Shown: positions 1-7,560 of the stretch, piece by piece
Numbering within the stretch: the first letter of the stretch is position 1
Layout of the letters: the number at the start of each line of letters is the position of its first letter
Origin: Oscillospiraceae bacterium
GTDB taxonomy: Bacteria; Bacillota; Clostridia; Oscillospirales; Ruminococcaceae
Assembly (NCBI GenBank): GCA_017536405.1
Contig: JAFXHL010000092.1
Coordinates: 1-43,541 of the forward strand
DNA: 43,541 nt
Reading direction: 5' to 3'
Program-made: the position numbers and the translations under genes
The notes under the pieces: model-generated
Told to the model about the DNA's origin: nothing
Databases searched by the model: none
What the model saw: only the letters and a program-made list of their open reading frames with translations

Positions 1-1140
1 AAAGACCTTAAATCACAGATACAGACCGACGGCAGAAACGGAACGGGGTTTAAAATCAGAAACAGGGCTGAACTTAAATATTATGACAGCATCTATCATT
101 ATGTCTATGAAAGAAGAAACACCGCTTATCTTGCAAGCGAAGAAATGCGACTTTTGTATGTTGCGATGACGAGAGCAAAAGACAGACTTTTCATTACTTT
201 CAAGAATGATAAGAAGTTCCGTTCGGCACTTTCGAAGGCAACTGTTTCTCTTAACACAAACGGCGGAATAAATGAAAGCCTTACCGCAAGGGCGGAATGT
301 ATGGCAGACTGGATTTTACCTGTTCTTATGCTACACCCTGAGGGAAGTGTTTTAAGAGAATTGTCAAACGGGTTTATGTGCAAAACCTTTAAGTCTGCAC
401 CGAAAGTGAAATTCACCGAATGGGAAGAGGATATTGTTTCGGTTCAGAAGAAGCAGAAAGCTGTTGTCGATGACAGAAAACTTTCGGAACTCAGAAAATC
501 CATTGAATATGACTATGACCTTTCGCTTTCAGAAACTGCCGCTAAACTGACTGTTACCGAAATCGCTGCAGAAAGCAGGGAGATGTCTCTTAAAAGACCC
601 AAATTCGTTACATCTGAGGGTAAACTTTCAGGTGCTGAAAAGGGTACTGCTACTCATCTTTTTATGCAGTACTGCGATATGAGTCTTGCGGAAAAGGATG
701 TTTCTTCTGAAAGAGACAGACTTTATGAAAACGGACTTTTGGGTAATAAGGAAAGTACCGCAATTGAAATTCCGCTTATCGAAAAATTCTTCCGGTCAGA
801 ACTTTATTCGCGTATGAAATCGGCAGAGAAAATAGAGAGGGAAAGAAAATTTCTTCTTCGTATCTCTGATATTGATGTTCCCGATGAACTGAAAAAGGCT
901 TATGAGAATACCGACGGAATGATTCAAGGGGTTATTGACTGTCTTTTTGAAGAGGATGACGGAATTGTTCTTGTTGACTACAAGACCGACTCATCAAAGG
1001 ATGAAGCGGCTTTAAGGGCGGAATATGCCCCTCAGCTTATACTCTATAAGGCTGCGCTTGAGGCGGTTTATGGGAAAAAAGTCAAAGAAGCGGTTATATA
1101 TTCATTCAGACTCGGCAGGGAAATAAGAATTTCGGCATAA
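1..1140 (+). CDS. addA: ATP-dependent helicase/nuclease subunit A, C-terminal part (AddA)
   Basis: This is the 3' part of an AddA-type helicase-nuclease; the reading frame is open from base 1, so the N-terminal ATPase motifs lie outside the window. AddAB processes double-strand breaks for RecA-dependent repair. About 379 residues are visible. Helicase motif VI (EEMRLLYVAMTRAKDRL, near codons 47-63) is the UvrD/Rep signature that binds ATP through Arg. The C-terminal RecB-family nuclease follows, with GTATHLFMQ, the metal-binding LVDYKTD and YAPQLILYKAALE. The nuclease core therefore looks intact. It ends about 105 bases before rpsF and shows no terminator of its own; the next promoter starts 17 bases downstream. 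Identity as AddA rather than another UvrD-like helicase rests on the C-terminal nuclease domain. Confidence 0.93.
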   Translation, partial: KDLKSQIQTDGRNGTGFKIRNRAELKYYDSIYHYVYERRNTAYLASEEMRLLYVAMTRAKDRLFITFKNDKKFRSALSKATVSLNTNGGINESLTARAECMADWILPVLMLHPEGSVLRELSNGFMCKTFKSAPKVKFTEWEEDIVSVQKKQKAVVDDRKLSELRKSIEYDYDLSLSETAAKLTVTEIAAESREMSLKRPKFVTSEGKLSGAEKGTATHLFMQYCDMSLAEKDVSSERDRLYENGLLGNKESTAIEIPLIEKFFRSELYSRMKSAEKIERERKFLLRISDIDVPDELKKAYENTDGMIQGVIDCLFEEDDGIVLVDYKTDSSKDEAALRAEYAPQLILYKAALEAVYGKKVKEAVIYSFRLGREIRISA

Positions 1141-1156
1141 ATTTTTCAAAAAAGTG

Positions 1157-1185
1157 TTGACAAACTTTACAAAGTCTGATAAAAT
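1157..1185 (+). promoter_or_regulatory. Vegetative promoter of rpsF-ssb-rpsR
   Basis: TTGACA at 1157-1162, a 17-base spacer and TAAAAT at 1180-1185. A TG at 1177-1178 gives an extended -10. It drives the ribosomal-protein operon. Confidence 0.85.
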
Positions 1186-1197
1186 AATTTAGTATCC

Positions 1198-1237
1198 TTG
1201 CTCATACCTATGAGTATGGGCGAAATCCAGAAGGAGG
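1198..1237 (+). promoter_or_regulatory. Hairpin leader of rpsF, possible S6:S18 autoregulation site
   Basis: The short leader contains CATAC (1203-1207) facing GTATG (1214-1218), with an alternative CTCAT/ATGAG pairing, followed by GGGCGAAATCC and the ribosome binding site AAGGAGGTG. rpsF leaders in many bacteria are bound by the S6:S18 complex to repress translation. Position and compact structure fit that role, but I could not confirm the family's conserved bases by eye. Confidence 0.4.
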
Positions 1238-1246
1238 TGTAACACA

Positions 1247-1537
1247 ATGGCAAAAGTAACAGCAACTTACGAAACAATGCTCGTTTTCAACACAAAGCTT
1301 GGCGAAGATGGCGTTAAGGCACTCGTTGAAAAGTTCAAGTCTTTAATCGAAGCTAACGGAACAATCGATTCAATCGATGAATGGGGCAAGCGTAAACTTG
1401 CTTATGCTATTGAGGACGAAACAGAGGGTTATTATGTTCTTTACACATTTACATGTAAGCCTGATTTCCCTGCTGAACTCGAAAGAATCGTTAAGATTAC
1501 AGACGGAGTTCTTCGTTCACTCACAATAGCAAAGTAA
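1247..1537 (+). CDS. rpsF: 30S ribosomal protein S6
   Basis: S6 sits on the platform of the 30S subunit as a dimer partner of S18. The 96-residue product has the normal family length. It shows the S6 pattern: N-terminal YETMLVFNTKL strand, IDEWGKRKLAYAI in the middle and YYVLYTFTC before the last helix. The ATG is preceded by AAGGAGGTG at 7-8 bases, an almost perfect ribosome binding site. It is first in an rpsF-ssb-rpsR operon, the conserved bacterial order, with its own extended -10 promoter upstream. The hairpin in the leader may bind S6:S18. Confidence 0.98.
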   Translation: MAKVTATYETMLVFNTKLGEDGVKALVEKFKSLIEANGTIDSIDEWGKRKLAYAIEDETEGYYVLYTFTCKPDFPAELERIVKITDGVLRSLTIAK

Positions 1538-1559
1538 GAAAAGAAAGGGGTAATTATCT

Positions 1560-2042
1560 ATGTTGAATAAGGTAATAATCATGGGCAGACTTACTGCTGA
1601 CCCTGAACTCAGACAGACAGCATCCAACACAGCAACCTGCACATTTACAGTTGCCTGCGACAGAAATTTTGCTTCACAGGGACAGGAAAGACAGGCTGAT
1701 TTCATTACTGTTGTCGCATGGAGACAGACTGCTGAATTTGTAAGCAGATACTTCAGAAAAGGCAGTATGATTGTTGTTGAAGGCAGTCTCAGAACAAGAA
1801 CTTATAACGACAAGAGATACCCCGATGTAAAACACTATGTGATGGAAGTTCTTGCTGATCAGGTTTATTTTGGTGAATCAAAGAAATCTGAAAGCACAGG
1901 CAATTATGTTGAAAACAGAAACTTCCAGGCTCCAAAGCAGGAAGCCCCTGCTCCTATGCCCGAAAACACAGATACCCTTACAATAGGAAACACTGATGAT
2001 TTCGAGGAAATTATCGGAGGAGACGGAGACCTGCCGTTCTAA
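1560..2042 (+). CDS. ssb: Single-stranded DNA-binding protein
   Basis: SSB coats single-stranded DNA in replication, repair and recombination. The 160-residue protein begins MLNKVIIMGRLTADPELR, the usual OB-fold start. It continues with FTVACDRNF, FITVVAWRQTAEFVSRYF and GSLRTRTYNDK, ending the OB fold near residue 105. A low-complexity linker rich in Gln, Pro and Asn follows, and the protein ends in the acidic tip GDGDLPF, which docks SSB partner proteins. The gene lies between rpsF and rpsR with GAAAGGGG as ribosome binding site. No other ssb copy is in the window, and the tail indicates the full-length housekeeping form. Confidence 0.98.
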   Translation: MLNKVIIMGRLTADPELRQTASNTATCTFTVACDRNFASQGQERQADFITVVAWRQTAEFVSRYFRKGSMIVVEGSLRTRTYNDKRYPDVKHYVMEVLADQVYFGESKKSESTGNYVENRNFQAPKQEAPAPMPENTDTLTIGNTDDFEEIIGGDGDLPF

Positions 2043-2087
2043 TTCAGTTAAGAAATTCGATTAAATTTTGAAAAGGAGGGTTTTGTA

Positions 2088-2342
2088 ATGGAAAGACAGG
2101 AAAGAGAAAACAAGGGCGGACGTATGCAGAGAAAGCCTCGTAAAAAGGTTTGTCAGTTCTGCGTTGACCGTGCTGAAAAGATAGACTACAAGGATATCGC
2201 AAAGCTCAAGAAGTGCATGACAGAACGTTCAAAGATTCTTCCCCGCCGTGTAACAGGCACATGCGCTTATCATCAGAGAGAACTCACAATCGCTATCAAG
2301 AGAGCAAGACATCTTGCACTTATCCCTTACGTTAGCGACTAA
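2088..2342 (+). CDS. rpsR: 30S ribosomal protein S18, four-cysteine form
   Basis: S18 partners S6 on the 30S platform. The product is 84 residues, with a basic N-terminal extension and then the conserved core ([31 protein letters not shown]). Cysteines fall at positions 22, 25, 43 and 59, the arrangement of zinc-binding S18 proteins; zinc-free paralogs lack them. The ribosome binding site AAAAGGAGGG is strong. It is the last gene of the operon and is followed within 15 bases by an intrinsic terminator. Confidence 0.97.
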   Translation: MERQERENKGGRMQRKPRKKVCQFCVDRAEKIDYKDIAKLKKCMTERSKILPRRVTGTCAYHQRELTIAIKRARHLALIPYVSD

Positions 2343-2354
2343 TTACAAAACTTT

Positions 2355-2384
2355 AAGCACCGCTTTTTAAGTGGTGCTTTTTTG
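2355..2384 (+). terminator. Intrinsic terminator after rpsR
   Basis: AAGCACCGC (2355-2363) pairs with GTGGTGCTT (2371-2379), with one G-U pair and a 7-base loop, and runs into six T residues (2378-2383). Confidence 0.92.
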
Positions 2385-2413
2385 TTGACATTATTGTCGT
2401 AATGGTGTATAAT
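2385..2413 (+). promoter_or_regulatory. Perfect consensus promoter upstream of the TM1266-hydG-hydF leader
   Basis: TTGACA at 2385-2390, 17-base spacer, TATAAT at 2408-2413. It starts at the last base of the rpsR terminator. Such a strong promoter feeding a terminator 140 bases later implies regulation by attenuation. Confidence 0.92.
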
Positions 2414-2419
2414 ATATTT

Positions 2420-2581
2420 AACGGATATAGAGGATTTTATCTTTCATATCGGTTGACGTTTTTTAAAAACAGACCATCGGGTTGTTTGGGATTTTCCGGA
2501 TAATCGGCAGGCTTTCATAAGAAAACAGCGCATCTGTGCGTTTTTTTGCCACGCCTTTTCTTCGGAAAAAGGCGTTTTTTA
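2420..2581 (+). promoter_or_regulatory. Candidate transcription-attenuating leader of the hydG operon
   Basis: The leader runs from the predicted start (~2420) to an intrinsic terminator at 2551-2580: ACGCCTTTT against AAAAAGGCGT with a C(UUCG)G loop and a T tract. GAAAACAGCG (2521-2530) can pair instead with CGCCTTTTC (2552-2560), leaving one small internal loop; this would break the terminator and acts as a candidate antiterminator. A weaker hairpin CGCA-TCTG-TGCG (2529-2540) followed by seven T residues competes with that pairing. Upstream lie GATAT/ATATC (2424-2428, 2446-2450) and ATCGG/CCGGAT pairings. I do not recognise a known riboswitch class. The ligand or protein signal is unknown. 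Confidence 0.6.
2551..2581 (+). terminator. Leader terminator (attenuator) before the TM1266-family gene
   Basis: Nine-pair stem ACGCCTTTT/AAAAAGGCGT closed by a UUCG-type loop, then six T residues (2575-2580). It lies between promoter and first gene, so it can only act as an attenuator. Confidence 0.88.
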
Positions 2582-2594
2582 TTTGGAAGGGAGC

Positions 2595-2849
2595 GTGGAG
2601 AAAACGGAAAATCGTATAGGTGTTATAGGGATAATAATCGAATCTGACGAGGCGGTAAGCAAGGTCAATGAAACCTTACACGAATACCGCGATATAATCG
2701 CTGCAAGACTTGGTCTTCCTTATCACGAAAGAAAATGCTCGGTAATATCAATTATAGTCGACGCTGATGCGGATAAAATCAGCGCGCTTGCAGGAAACTT
2801 AGGAAAAATAGACGGGGTTTCTGCAAAATCGGCAATTCAGAAAAAGTAA
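2595..2849 (+). CDS. TM1266-family iron-only hydrogenase system regulator
   Basis: The 84-residue product belongs to the small ACT-like family typified by Thermotoga TM1266, usually found beside [FeFe]-hydrogenase maturation genes and annotated as a putative regulator. It shows RIGVIGIIIES near the start, YRDIIAARLGLPYHER in the middle and CSVISIIVDADADKISALAGNLG as the second half of the fold, ending GVSAKS. No biochemical role is established. Start choice: GTG at 2595 has GGAAGGGAG just upstream; an in-frame TTG at 2583 sits at the base of the attenuator with no ribosome binding site. The gene is 13 bases from hydG and clearly co-transcribed. Confidence 0.82.
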   Translation: MEKTENRIGVIGIIIESDEAVSKVNETLHEYRDIIAARLGLPYHERKCSVISIIVDADADKISALAGNLGKIDGVSAKSAIQKK

Positions 2850-2862
2850 AGGAGAATGAAAA

Positions 2863-4278
2863 ATGTATAATCCGAAATCACTCAAAGCAGAAGAATTTAT
2901 CTCACACGAAGAAATTTTATCGACACTTGAATATGCCGATAAAAACAAGGATAACCTCGAACTTATTGACGAAATAATCGCAAAGGCAAAGGAAAGAAAA
3001 GGTCTTTCACACAGAGAAGCTTCTGTTCTTCTCGCTTGCGACAATGAAGAAAAAATCAAGGAAATCTATGCGCTCGCTGAACAGATAAAGAAGGATTTTT
3101 ACGGCAACAGAATAGTTATGTTTGCTCCTCTTTATCTTTCAAACTACTGTGTAAACGGATGTGTTTACTGTCCTTATCATCTTAAAAACAAGCATATCGC
3201 AAGAAAGAAACTTACTCAGGAAGAAATCGAGAAGGAAGTTATCGCTTTACAGGATATGGGACACAAGAGACTTGCCATAGAAGCAGGTGAAGACCCTGTA
3301 AACAATCCTATTGAATACATCCTTGAAAGCATCAAGACTATCTATGCGATAAAGCACAAGAATGGCGCTATAAGAAGAGTAAATGTGAATATTGCTGCAA
3401 CAACTGTTGAAAATTACAGAAAGCTCAAAGATGCGGGAATAGGCACATATATTCTCTTCCAGGAAACATATCACAAGGAAAGCTATGAACAGCTTCATCC
3501 GACAGGACCAAAGCACGATTATGCTTATCATACAGAAGCTATGGACAGAGCAATGGAAGGCGGAATTGACGATGTAGGCCTCGGCGTTCTTTTTGGCCTT
3601 GAACTCTATCGTTATGAATTTGCAGGACTTCTTATGCACGCTGAACACCTTGAAGCTGTTCACGGAGTAGGTCCTCATACAATAAGCGTTCCTCGTCTTA
3701 AAAAGGCGGACGATATCGACCCCGACCAGTTTGACAACGGAATTTCAGATGAAATATTTGAAAAAATCTGTGCTCTCATAAGAATTTCTGTTCCTTACAC
3801 AGGAATGATTATCTCAACAAGAGAAAGCCAGGCTGTTCGTGAAAAGGTTATTAAACTCGGCGTTTCACAGATAAGCGGTGCTTCAAGAACATCTGTCGGC
3901 GGATACACAGAAGAAGAAAGACCTCACGATTCAGAACAGTTTGATGTTTCAGACCAGAGAACTCTTGACGAAGTTGTTCGCTGGCTTATGGAAATGGGAT
4001 ATATTCCTTCATTCTGCACAGCTTGTTACAGAGAAGGAAGAACAGGCGACAGATTTATGAGCCTTTGCAAAGCAGGTCAGATTCAGAACTGTTGTCATCC
4101 CAACGCGCTTATGACGCTCAAGGAATTCCTTATGGACTATGCTTCTCCCGAAACAAGAGAAATAGGCGAAAAGATTATAGAAGAAGAACTTTCGAACATC
4201 CCTAAGGATAAGGTAAGAGAAATCTGTAAGGAAAACCTTGTTAATATCGCAAACGGAAAGAGAGATTTCAGATTTTAA
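2863..4278 (+). CDS. hydG: [FeFe]-hydrogenase maturase HydG, tyrosine lyase
   Basis: HydG is a radical-SAM enzyme that cleaves tyrosine to p-cresol and dehydroglycine and yields the CO and CN ligands of the hydrogenase H-cluster. The protein is 471 residues, the normal length. The SAM cluster motif CX3CX2C is at C96, C100 and C103 (CVNGCVYC). The C-terminal second cluster motif CX2CX22C is at C385, C388 and C411, which distinguishes HydG from the biosynthetic ThiH. The ATG follows AAAGGAGAATGAAAA. The operon carries TM1266, hydG and hydF; hydE and the hydrogenase itself are not in the window. Expression probably depends on the upstream attenuator. Confidence 0.97.
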   Translation: MYNPKSLKAEEFISHEEILSTLEYADKNKDNLELIDEIIAKAKERKGLSHREASVLLACDNEEKIKEIYALAEQIKKDFYGNRIVMFAPLYLSNYCVNGCVYCPYHLKNKHIARKKLTQEEIEKEVIALQDMGHKRLAIEAGEDPVNNPIEYILESIKTIYAIKHKNGAIRRVNVNIAATTVENYRKLKDAGIGTYILFQETYHKESYEQLHPTGPKHDYAYHTEAMDRAMEGGIDDVGLGVLFGLELYRYEFAGLLMHAEHLEAVHGVGPHTISVPRLKKADDIDPDQFDNGISDEIFEKICALIRISVPYTGMIISTRESQAVREKVIKLGVSQISGASRTSVGGYTEEERPHDSEQFDVSDQRTLDEVVRWLMEMGYIPSFCTACYREGRTGDRFMSLCKAGQIQNCCHPNALMTLKEFLMDYASPETREIGEKIIEEELSNIPKDKVREICKENLVNIANGKRDFRF

Positions 4279-4293
4279 CCGAGAGGTGAAATT

Positions 4294-5472
4294 ATGATAA
4301 ATGAACTCAATCAGACGCCTAAGGCACTTAGAAAACATATAGGCATTTTCGGCTCGGCGAATGCAGGGAAATCGACACTCGCAAATCTTATTTCGGGGCA
4401 GGAGGTTTCTCTTGTATCAAGTGTTGCGGGAACGACGACAGACCCTGTTTTCAAGCCGATGGAACTTTTACCTATAGGGCCTGTTGTCATAATAGACACA
4501 GCAGGGCTTGACGATAACACAGAACTCGGAAATTTAAGAACAGATAAGACTTTAAAACAACTTGACAGTTGCGATATGGCACTTTATGTTTTTACTCCTG
4601 ATGAGGACGAAGAAAAGGTAAAGAAAAATCTTTCTATCTTCAAAGAGAGAAAAATTCCTGTTATCGTTATAGAAAATTTAAAAGGAAAATCATCTCCATC
4701 GGGTAAAAATTTCGGGTTTAAAACGATTTCAGCGGATTTATCGGTGGAAAACTCTGTTGATATTGTTAAAAACTCGATTATAACTGCACTTTCGGGTGAG
4801 GATGAAGAAAAATCCATTACTGCTGATTTAGTAAAGGCGGGAGATACTGTTCTTCTTGTTATGCCACAGGATTCGGCAGCTCCTAAGGGCAGGCTCATTA
4901 TGCCTCAGGTTCAGGTTACGAGAGATTTGCTCGATAACGGATGTATTATAATAAGCGTTACCACAGATAAGCTTTCTGACGCATTATCAGAACTTAAAAA
5001 TCCGCCCGACCTTGTTATAACCGACTCGCAGGTTTTCGGGAAGGTAAACAGTATTCTTTCAAAAGAAATAAGACTGACATCTTTCTCTATGCTTATGGCA
5101 AAAAACAAGGGCGATATAGATGAGTTTGTGAAGGGTGCTTCCGCTATAAGAAACCTCTCTGACGGCGACAAGGTTCTTATAATAGAAAACTGCGCGCACC
5201 ATGTTATGAAGGATGATATCGCGAGAATAAAAATCCCCATGATGCTTAAAAAGTTTACGGGCAAGGAACTTGAAATTGTAAATATCTCGGGACAGAATGC
5301 ATACCCCGACCTTTCGGATGTGAGTCTTGTAATCCATTGTGGCGGATGTATGATAAACAGAAAGACAATGCTTTCAAAGCAGAAATATTTCAAGGAAAAT
5401 AATATCCCGATGACTAATTTCGGAGTGGCTCTTGCTATGATGAACGGAATACTTGAAAGGGTAGTTTATTAG
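4294..5472 (+). CDS. hydF: [FeFe]-hydrogenase maturation GTPase HydF
   Basis: HydF is the GTPase scaffold on which the 2Fe subcluster is assembled before transfer to HydA. At 392 residues it has the family length. The N-terminal G domain has the P-loop GSANAGKST (about residues 20-28), a switch-like AGTTTDP and the G3 motif DTAGLDD. The C-terminal cluster-binding ligands are visible as C300-x-H302 and, about 45 residues later, H348-C349-x-x-C352 (HCGGC). It starts 15 bases after hydG with GAGAGGTG as ribosome binding site. The operon ends in a clear terminator. Confidence 0.97.
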   Translation: MINELNQTPKALRKHIGIFGSANAGKSTLANLISGQEVSLVSSVAGTTTDPVFKPMELLPIGPVVIIDTAGLDDNTELGNLRTDKTLKQLDSCDMALYVFTPDEDEEKVKKNLSIFKERKIPVIVIENLKGKSSPSGKNFGFKTISADLSVENSVDIVKNSIITALSGEDEEKSITADLVKAGDTVLLVMPQDSAAPKGRLIMPQVQVTRDLLDNGCIIISVTTDKLSDALSELKNPPDLVITDSQVFGKVNSILSKEIRLTSFSMLMAKNKGDIDEFVKGASAIRNLSDGDKVLIIENCAHHVMKDDIARIKIPMMLKKFTGKELEIVNISGQNAYPDLSDVSLVIHCGGCMINRKTMLSKQKYFKENNIPMTNFGVALAMMNGILERVVY

Positions 5473-5481
5473 TATTGTAAA

Positions 5482-5518
5482 AATGCAGTAAGAGGATTTG
5501 TCTTACTGCATTCTTTTT
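5482..5518 (+). terminator. Intrinsic terminator after hydF
   Basis: AATGCAGTAAGA (5482-5493) pairs perfectly with TCTTACTGCATT (5501-5512), 7-base loop, followed by CTTTTT. Confidence 0.94.
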
Positions 5519-5531
5519 GTAGGAAATATCA

Positions 5532-5560
5532 TTGAAAAAAATATCGTTTGATGATATACT
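5532..5560 (+). promoter_or_regulatory. Promoter of the phosphoglycerate mutase gene
   Basis: TTGAAA at 5532-5537, 17-base spacer, TATACT at 5555-5560 with a TG at 5552-5553 (extended -10). Confidence 0.85.
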
Positions 5561-5599
5561 TTAGTTGAAAAGAAAACTTTTTTTAAAGAGGTGTTTTTT

Positions 5600-6811
5600 A
5601 TGAAATATCTTGTACTTCTCTGCGACGGTATGGCTGACTATCCCGTTGAAGAACTCGGAAACAAAACTCCTATGGAATGTGCTGAAAAGCCTTTTATGGA
5701 TAAACTTGCGAAGAAATCAAAGGTAGGGCTTGTTAAAACTGTTGCTGACGGGCTTAAACCCGGAAGTGATGTTGCTAACCTTTCTGTTCTGGGTTATGAC
5801 CCTATGGTATGCTACACAGGGCGTTCTCCTTTAGAAGCAGGTTCTATTGGAATTGATATGGCTGACGATGATGTTTCATTCAGATGCAATCTTGTTACTG
5901 TTTCTGACGAGGAAAAATACGAAGACAAAACTCTCGTTGACTACTGCGCTGATGATATCTCGACAGCAGAAGCAAAAGAACTTATAGAATTTTTAGCTAA
6001 AGAATTTGATAACGAAGAATTTAATCTTTATAGCGGAGTAAGTTATCGTCATTGCCTTATCTGGCATAAGGGAACACTTGACCTCGGCAGTCTCACACCT
6101 CCTCACGATATCACGGGAAGAAAGGTTACTGAATATGTTCCTATGCACGAAAATGCACAGAAACTCTATGAAATGATGAAGAAGTCATATGACCTTTTGA
6201 AAGACCATCCCGTTAACAAGAAGAGAGAAGAAAAAGGTCTTCGCCCTGCTAACTCAATGTGGTTCTGGGGAGAGGGAAAGAGAGCGGCTTTAGAACCTTT
6301 CAAGGAAAAGTTCGGCGTTAAGGGCTCGATGATTTCTGCGGTTGACCTTTTAAAAGGCATAGGCAAATTCTCTGAAATGAATGTTGTTTCGGTTGAAGGT
6401 GCAACAGGATATATAGATACAAACTTTGAAGGCAAGGCGAACGCTGCTATCAACGAATTCAAGAACGGCAGTGAACTTGTTTATGTTCATGTTGAAGCAC
6501 CCGATGAATGCGGACACAGAAACGAAGTTCAGAATAAGGTTAAATCAATAGGCATTATAGATAAGCTTATTTTAGACCCCGTTCTTTCTTACCTTGAAAG
6601 CACAGGAGAAGATTTCAAGATTCTTATCTGTCCTGACCACCCGACACCGCTCTGTCTTAAAACTCATACAAATGACGCTGTTCCATTTATGATTTATCAT
6701 AAGAACGGCGAAGTTGAGGGAGTAGACACTTTCAACGAAAAAACAGCAGGCGAAACAGGGGTTTTTGTCGAAAAGGGACCAACTCTTATGCAGAGCTTTA
6801 TAAATGGTTGA
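5600..6811 (+). CDS. apgM: 2,3-bisphosphoglycerate-independent phosphoglycerate mutase, archaeal type
   Basis: The enzyme interconverts 3- and 2-phosphoglycerate in glycolysis and is a member of the alkaline-phosphatase superfamily. The 403-residue protein has LLCDGMAD at the N-terminus (metal-binding Asp), GSDVANLSVLGYDP with the catalytic Ser, YTGRSPLEAG, the Arg-rich FRCNLVT region, and late metal ligands in EAPDECGHR and CPDHPTP. This is the ApgM form rather than the longer bacterial GpmI. The start is ATG 5600, preceded by AAAGAGGTG; an upstream in-frame GTG overlaps that site. It is a single-gene unit with its own promoter. The next promoter lies over its stop codon. Confidence 0.94.
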   Translation: MKYLVLLCDGMADYPVEELGNKTPMECAEKPFMDKLAKKSKVGLVKTVADGLKPGSDVANLSVLGYDPMVCYTGRSPLEAGSIGIDMADDDVSFRCNLVTVSDEEKYEDKTLVDYCADDISTAEAKELIEFLAKEFDNEEFNLYSGVSYRHCLIWHKGTLDLGSLTPPHDITGRKVTEYVPMHENAQKLYEMMKKSYDLLKDHPVNKKREEKGLRPANSMWFWGEGKRAALEPFKEKFGVKGSMISAVDLLKGIGKFSEMNVVSVEGATGYIDTNFEGKANAAINEFKNGSELVYVHVEAPDECGHRNEVQNKVKSIGIIDKLILDPVLSYLESTGEDFKILICPDHPTPLCLKTHTNDAVPFMIYHKNGEVEGVDTFNEKTAGETGVFVEKGPTLMQSFING

Positions 6812-6836
6812 TTTTAGTTTTGAAATATAGTAAAAT
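6808..6836 (+). promoter_or_regulatory. Promoter of the purine operon
   Basis: TTGATT at 6808-6813 overlaps the apgM stop codon; a 17-base spacer leads to TAAAAT at 6831-6836. Predicted start near 6843. Confidence 0.72.
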
Positions 6837-6842
6837 AGGGGT

Positions 6843-7000
6843 ATAGCTTTTACAGCGACTTTAAAAGGGGTGAATGAAATGCATTCTGTAACAGGAAAAC
6901 TTTACTGCTTTTACGGTTACGGGTTAAGTGCATATTCACGCCATTATAAGCAAACCTTGTAAAATGAATAGCTGCGGATGGATTTTCGCAGCTATTTTTG
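6843..7000 (+). promoter_or_regulatory. Structured leader with terminator upstream of purE
   Basis: The leader holds a long interrupted helix: GTGAAT (6870-6875) pairs with ATTCAC (6934-6939), and after a GAA bulge ATGCA (6879-6883) pairs with TGCAT (6929-6933). Inside it CTGTAAC (6886-6892) pairs with GTTACGG (6916-6922). Twenty-nine bases after the outer helix comes a strong terminator at 6968-6999. The layout is that of a riboswitch or protein-controlled attenuator. It does not match the purine (guanine/adenine), PRPP or ZTP riboswitch consensus features I know. Confidence 0.58.
6968..6999 (+). terminator. Leader terminator (attenuator) of the purine operon
   Basis: ATAGCTGCG (6968-6976) pairs perfectly with CGCAGCTAT (6987-6995), 10-base loop, then a T-rich tail. 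It lies 45 bases before purE and downstream of the operon promoter. Confidence 0.88.
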
Positions 7001-7044
7001 ATTTTTTAAAACACATCAAAGCTTTTATACGGAGGTAGAAAAGT

Positions 7045-7542
7045 ATGAAAAAGATTGCAATAATTATGGGAAGTGACAGCGATTTTCCCGTTGTTAAGGA
7101 CGCTGCTGTCGAACTCAAAAAACTCGGTATTCCCTATGAAGTAAGAGTAATGTCTGCTCACAGAACTCCTGATATGGCTGCTGAATTTTCAAAGAATGCA
7201 GAAAAGAACGGATTTGGTGCTATCATCGCGGCGGCAGGAATGGCTGCACATTTAGGCGGTGTTTTAGCGGCACACACAATCCTTCCTGTAATCGCTATTC
7301 CTATAAGCGGATCAAGACTTGACGGAATGGATGCACTTCTTGCAACAGTTCAGATGCCCAAGGGTATCCCCGTTGCGACAGTTGCTATAAACGGCGCAGG
7401 CAACGCGGCTATACTCGCGGCACAGATGCTTGCACTTTCAGATAACGAAATCGCAGACAAGCTCCGCAAGATGAAAGAAGATATGGTTGCGGGCGTTATC
7501 GAAAAGGATAAGAAACTCCAGGAAGAAGTTGCCAAGCTTTAA
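7045..7542 (+). CDS. purE: 5-(carboxyamino)imidazole ribonucleotide mutase / AIR carboxylase catalytic subunit
   Basis: PurE makes 4-carboxy-AIR in purine synthesis. The product is 165 residues, a normal stand-alone PurE. Signature elements are IIMGSDSDFPV (residues 6-16), the SAHRTPD loop (38-44), AAAGMAAHLGGV and MPKGIPVATVAINGAGNAA. No purK is adjacent, so from this window I cannot say whether the substrate is N5-CAIR or AIR plus CO2. The ATG follows ACGGAGGT. It is the first gene of a long purine operon and sits directly behind the leader terminator, so its expression depends on readthrough. Confidence 0.97.
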   Translation: MKKIAIIMGSDSDFPVVKDAAVELKKLGIPYEVRVMSAHRTPDMAAEFSKNAEKNGFGAIIAAAGMAAHLGGVLAAHTILPVIAIPISGSRLDGMDALLATVQMPKGIPVATVAINGAGNAAILAAQMLALSDNEIADKLRKMKEDMVAGVIEKDKKLQEEVAKL

Positions 7543-7560
7543 TAAAACAGGAGACAGAAA

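Noticed and set aside
2423-2520. TPP or FMN riboswitch in the hydG leader (CCGGATAATCGGC resembles part of a TPP element)
   Set aside because: The other conserved TPP blocks (such as CTGAGA) and the FMN core are absent, and the downstream genes are unrelated to thiamine or riboflavin.
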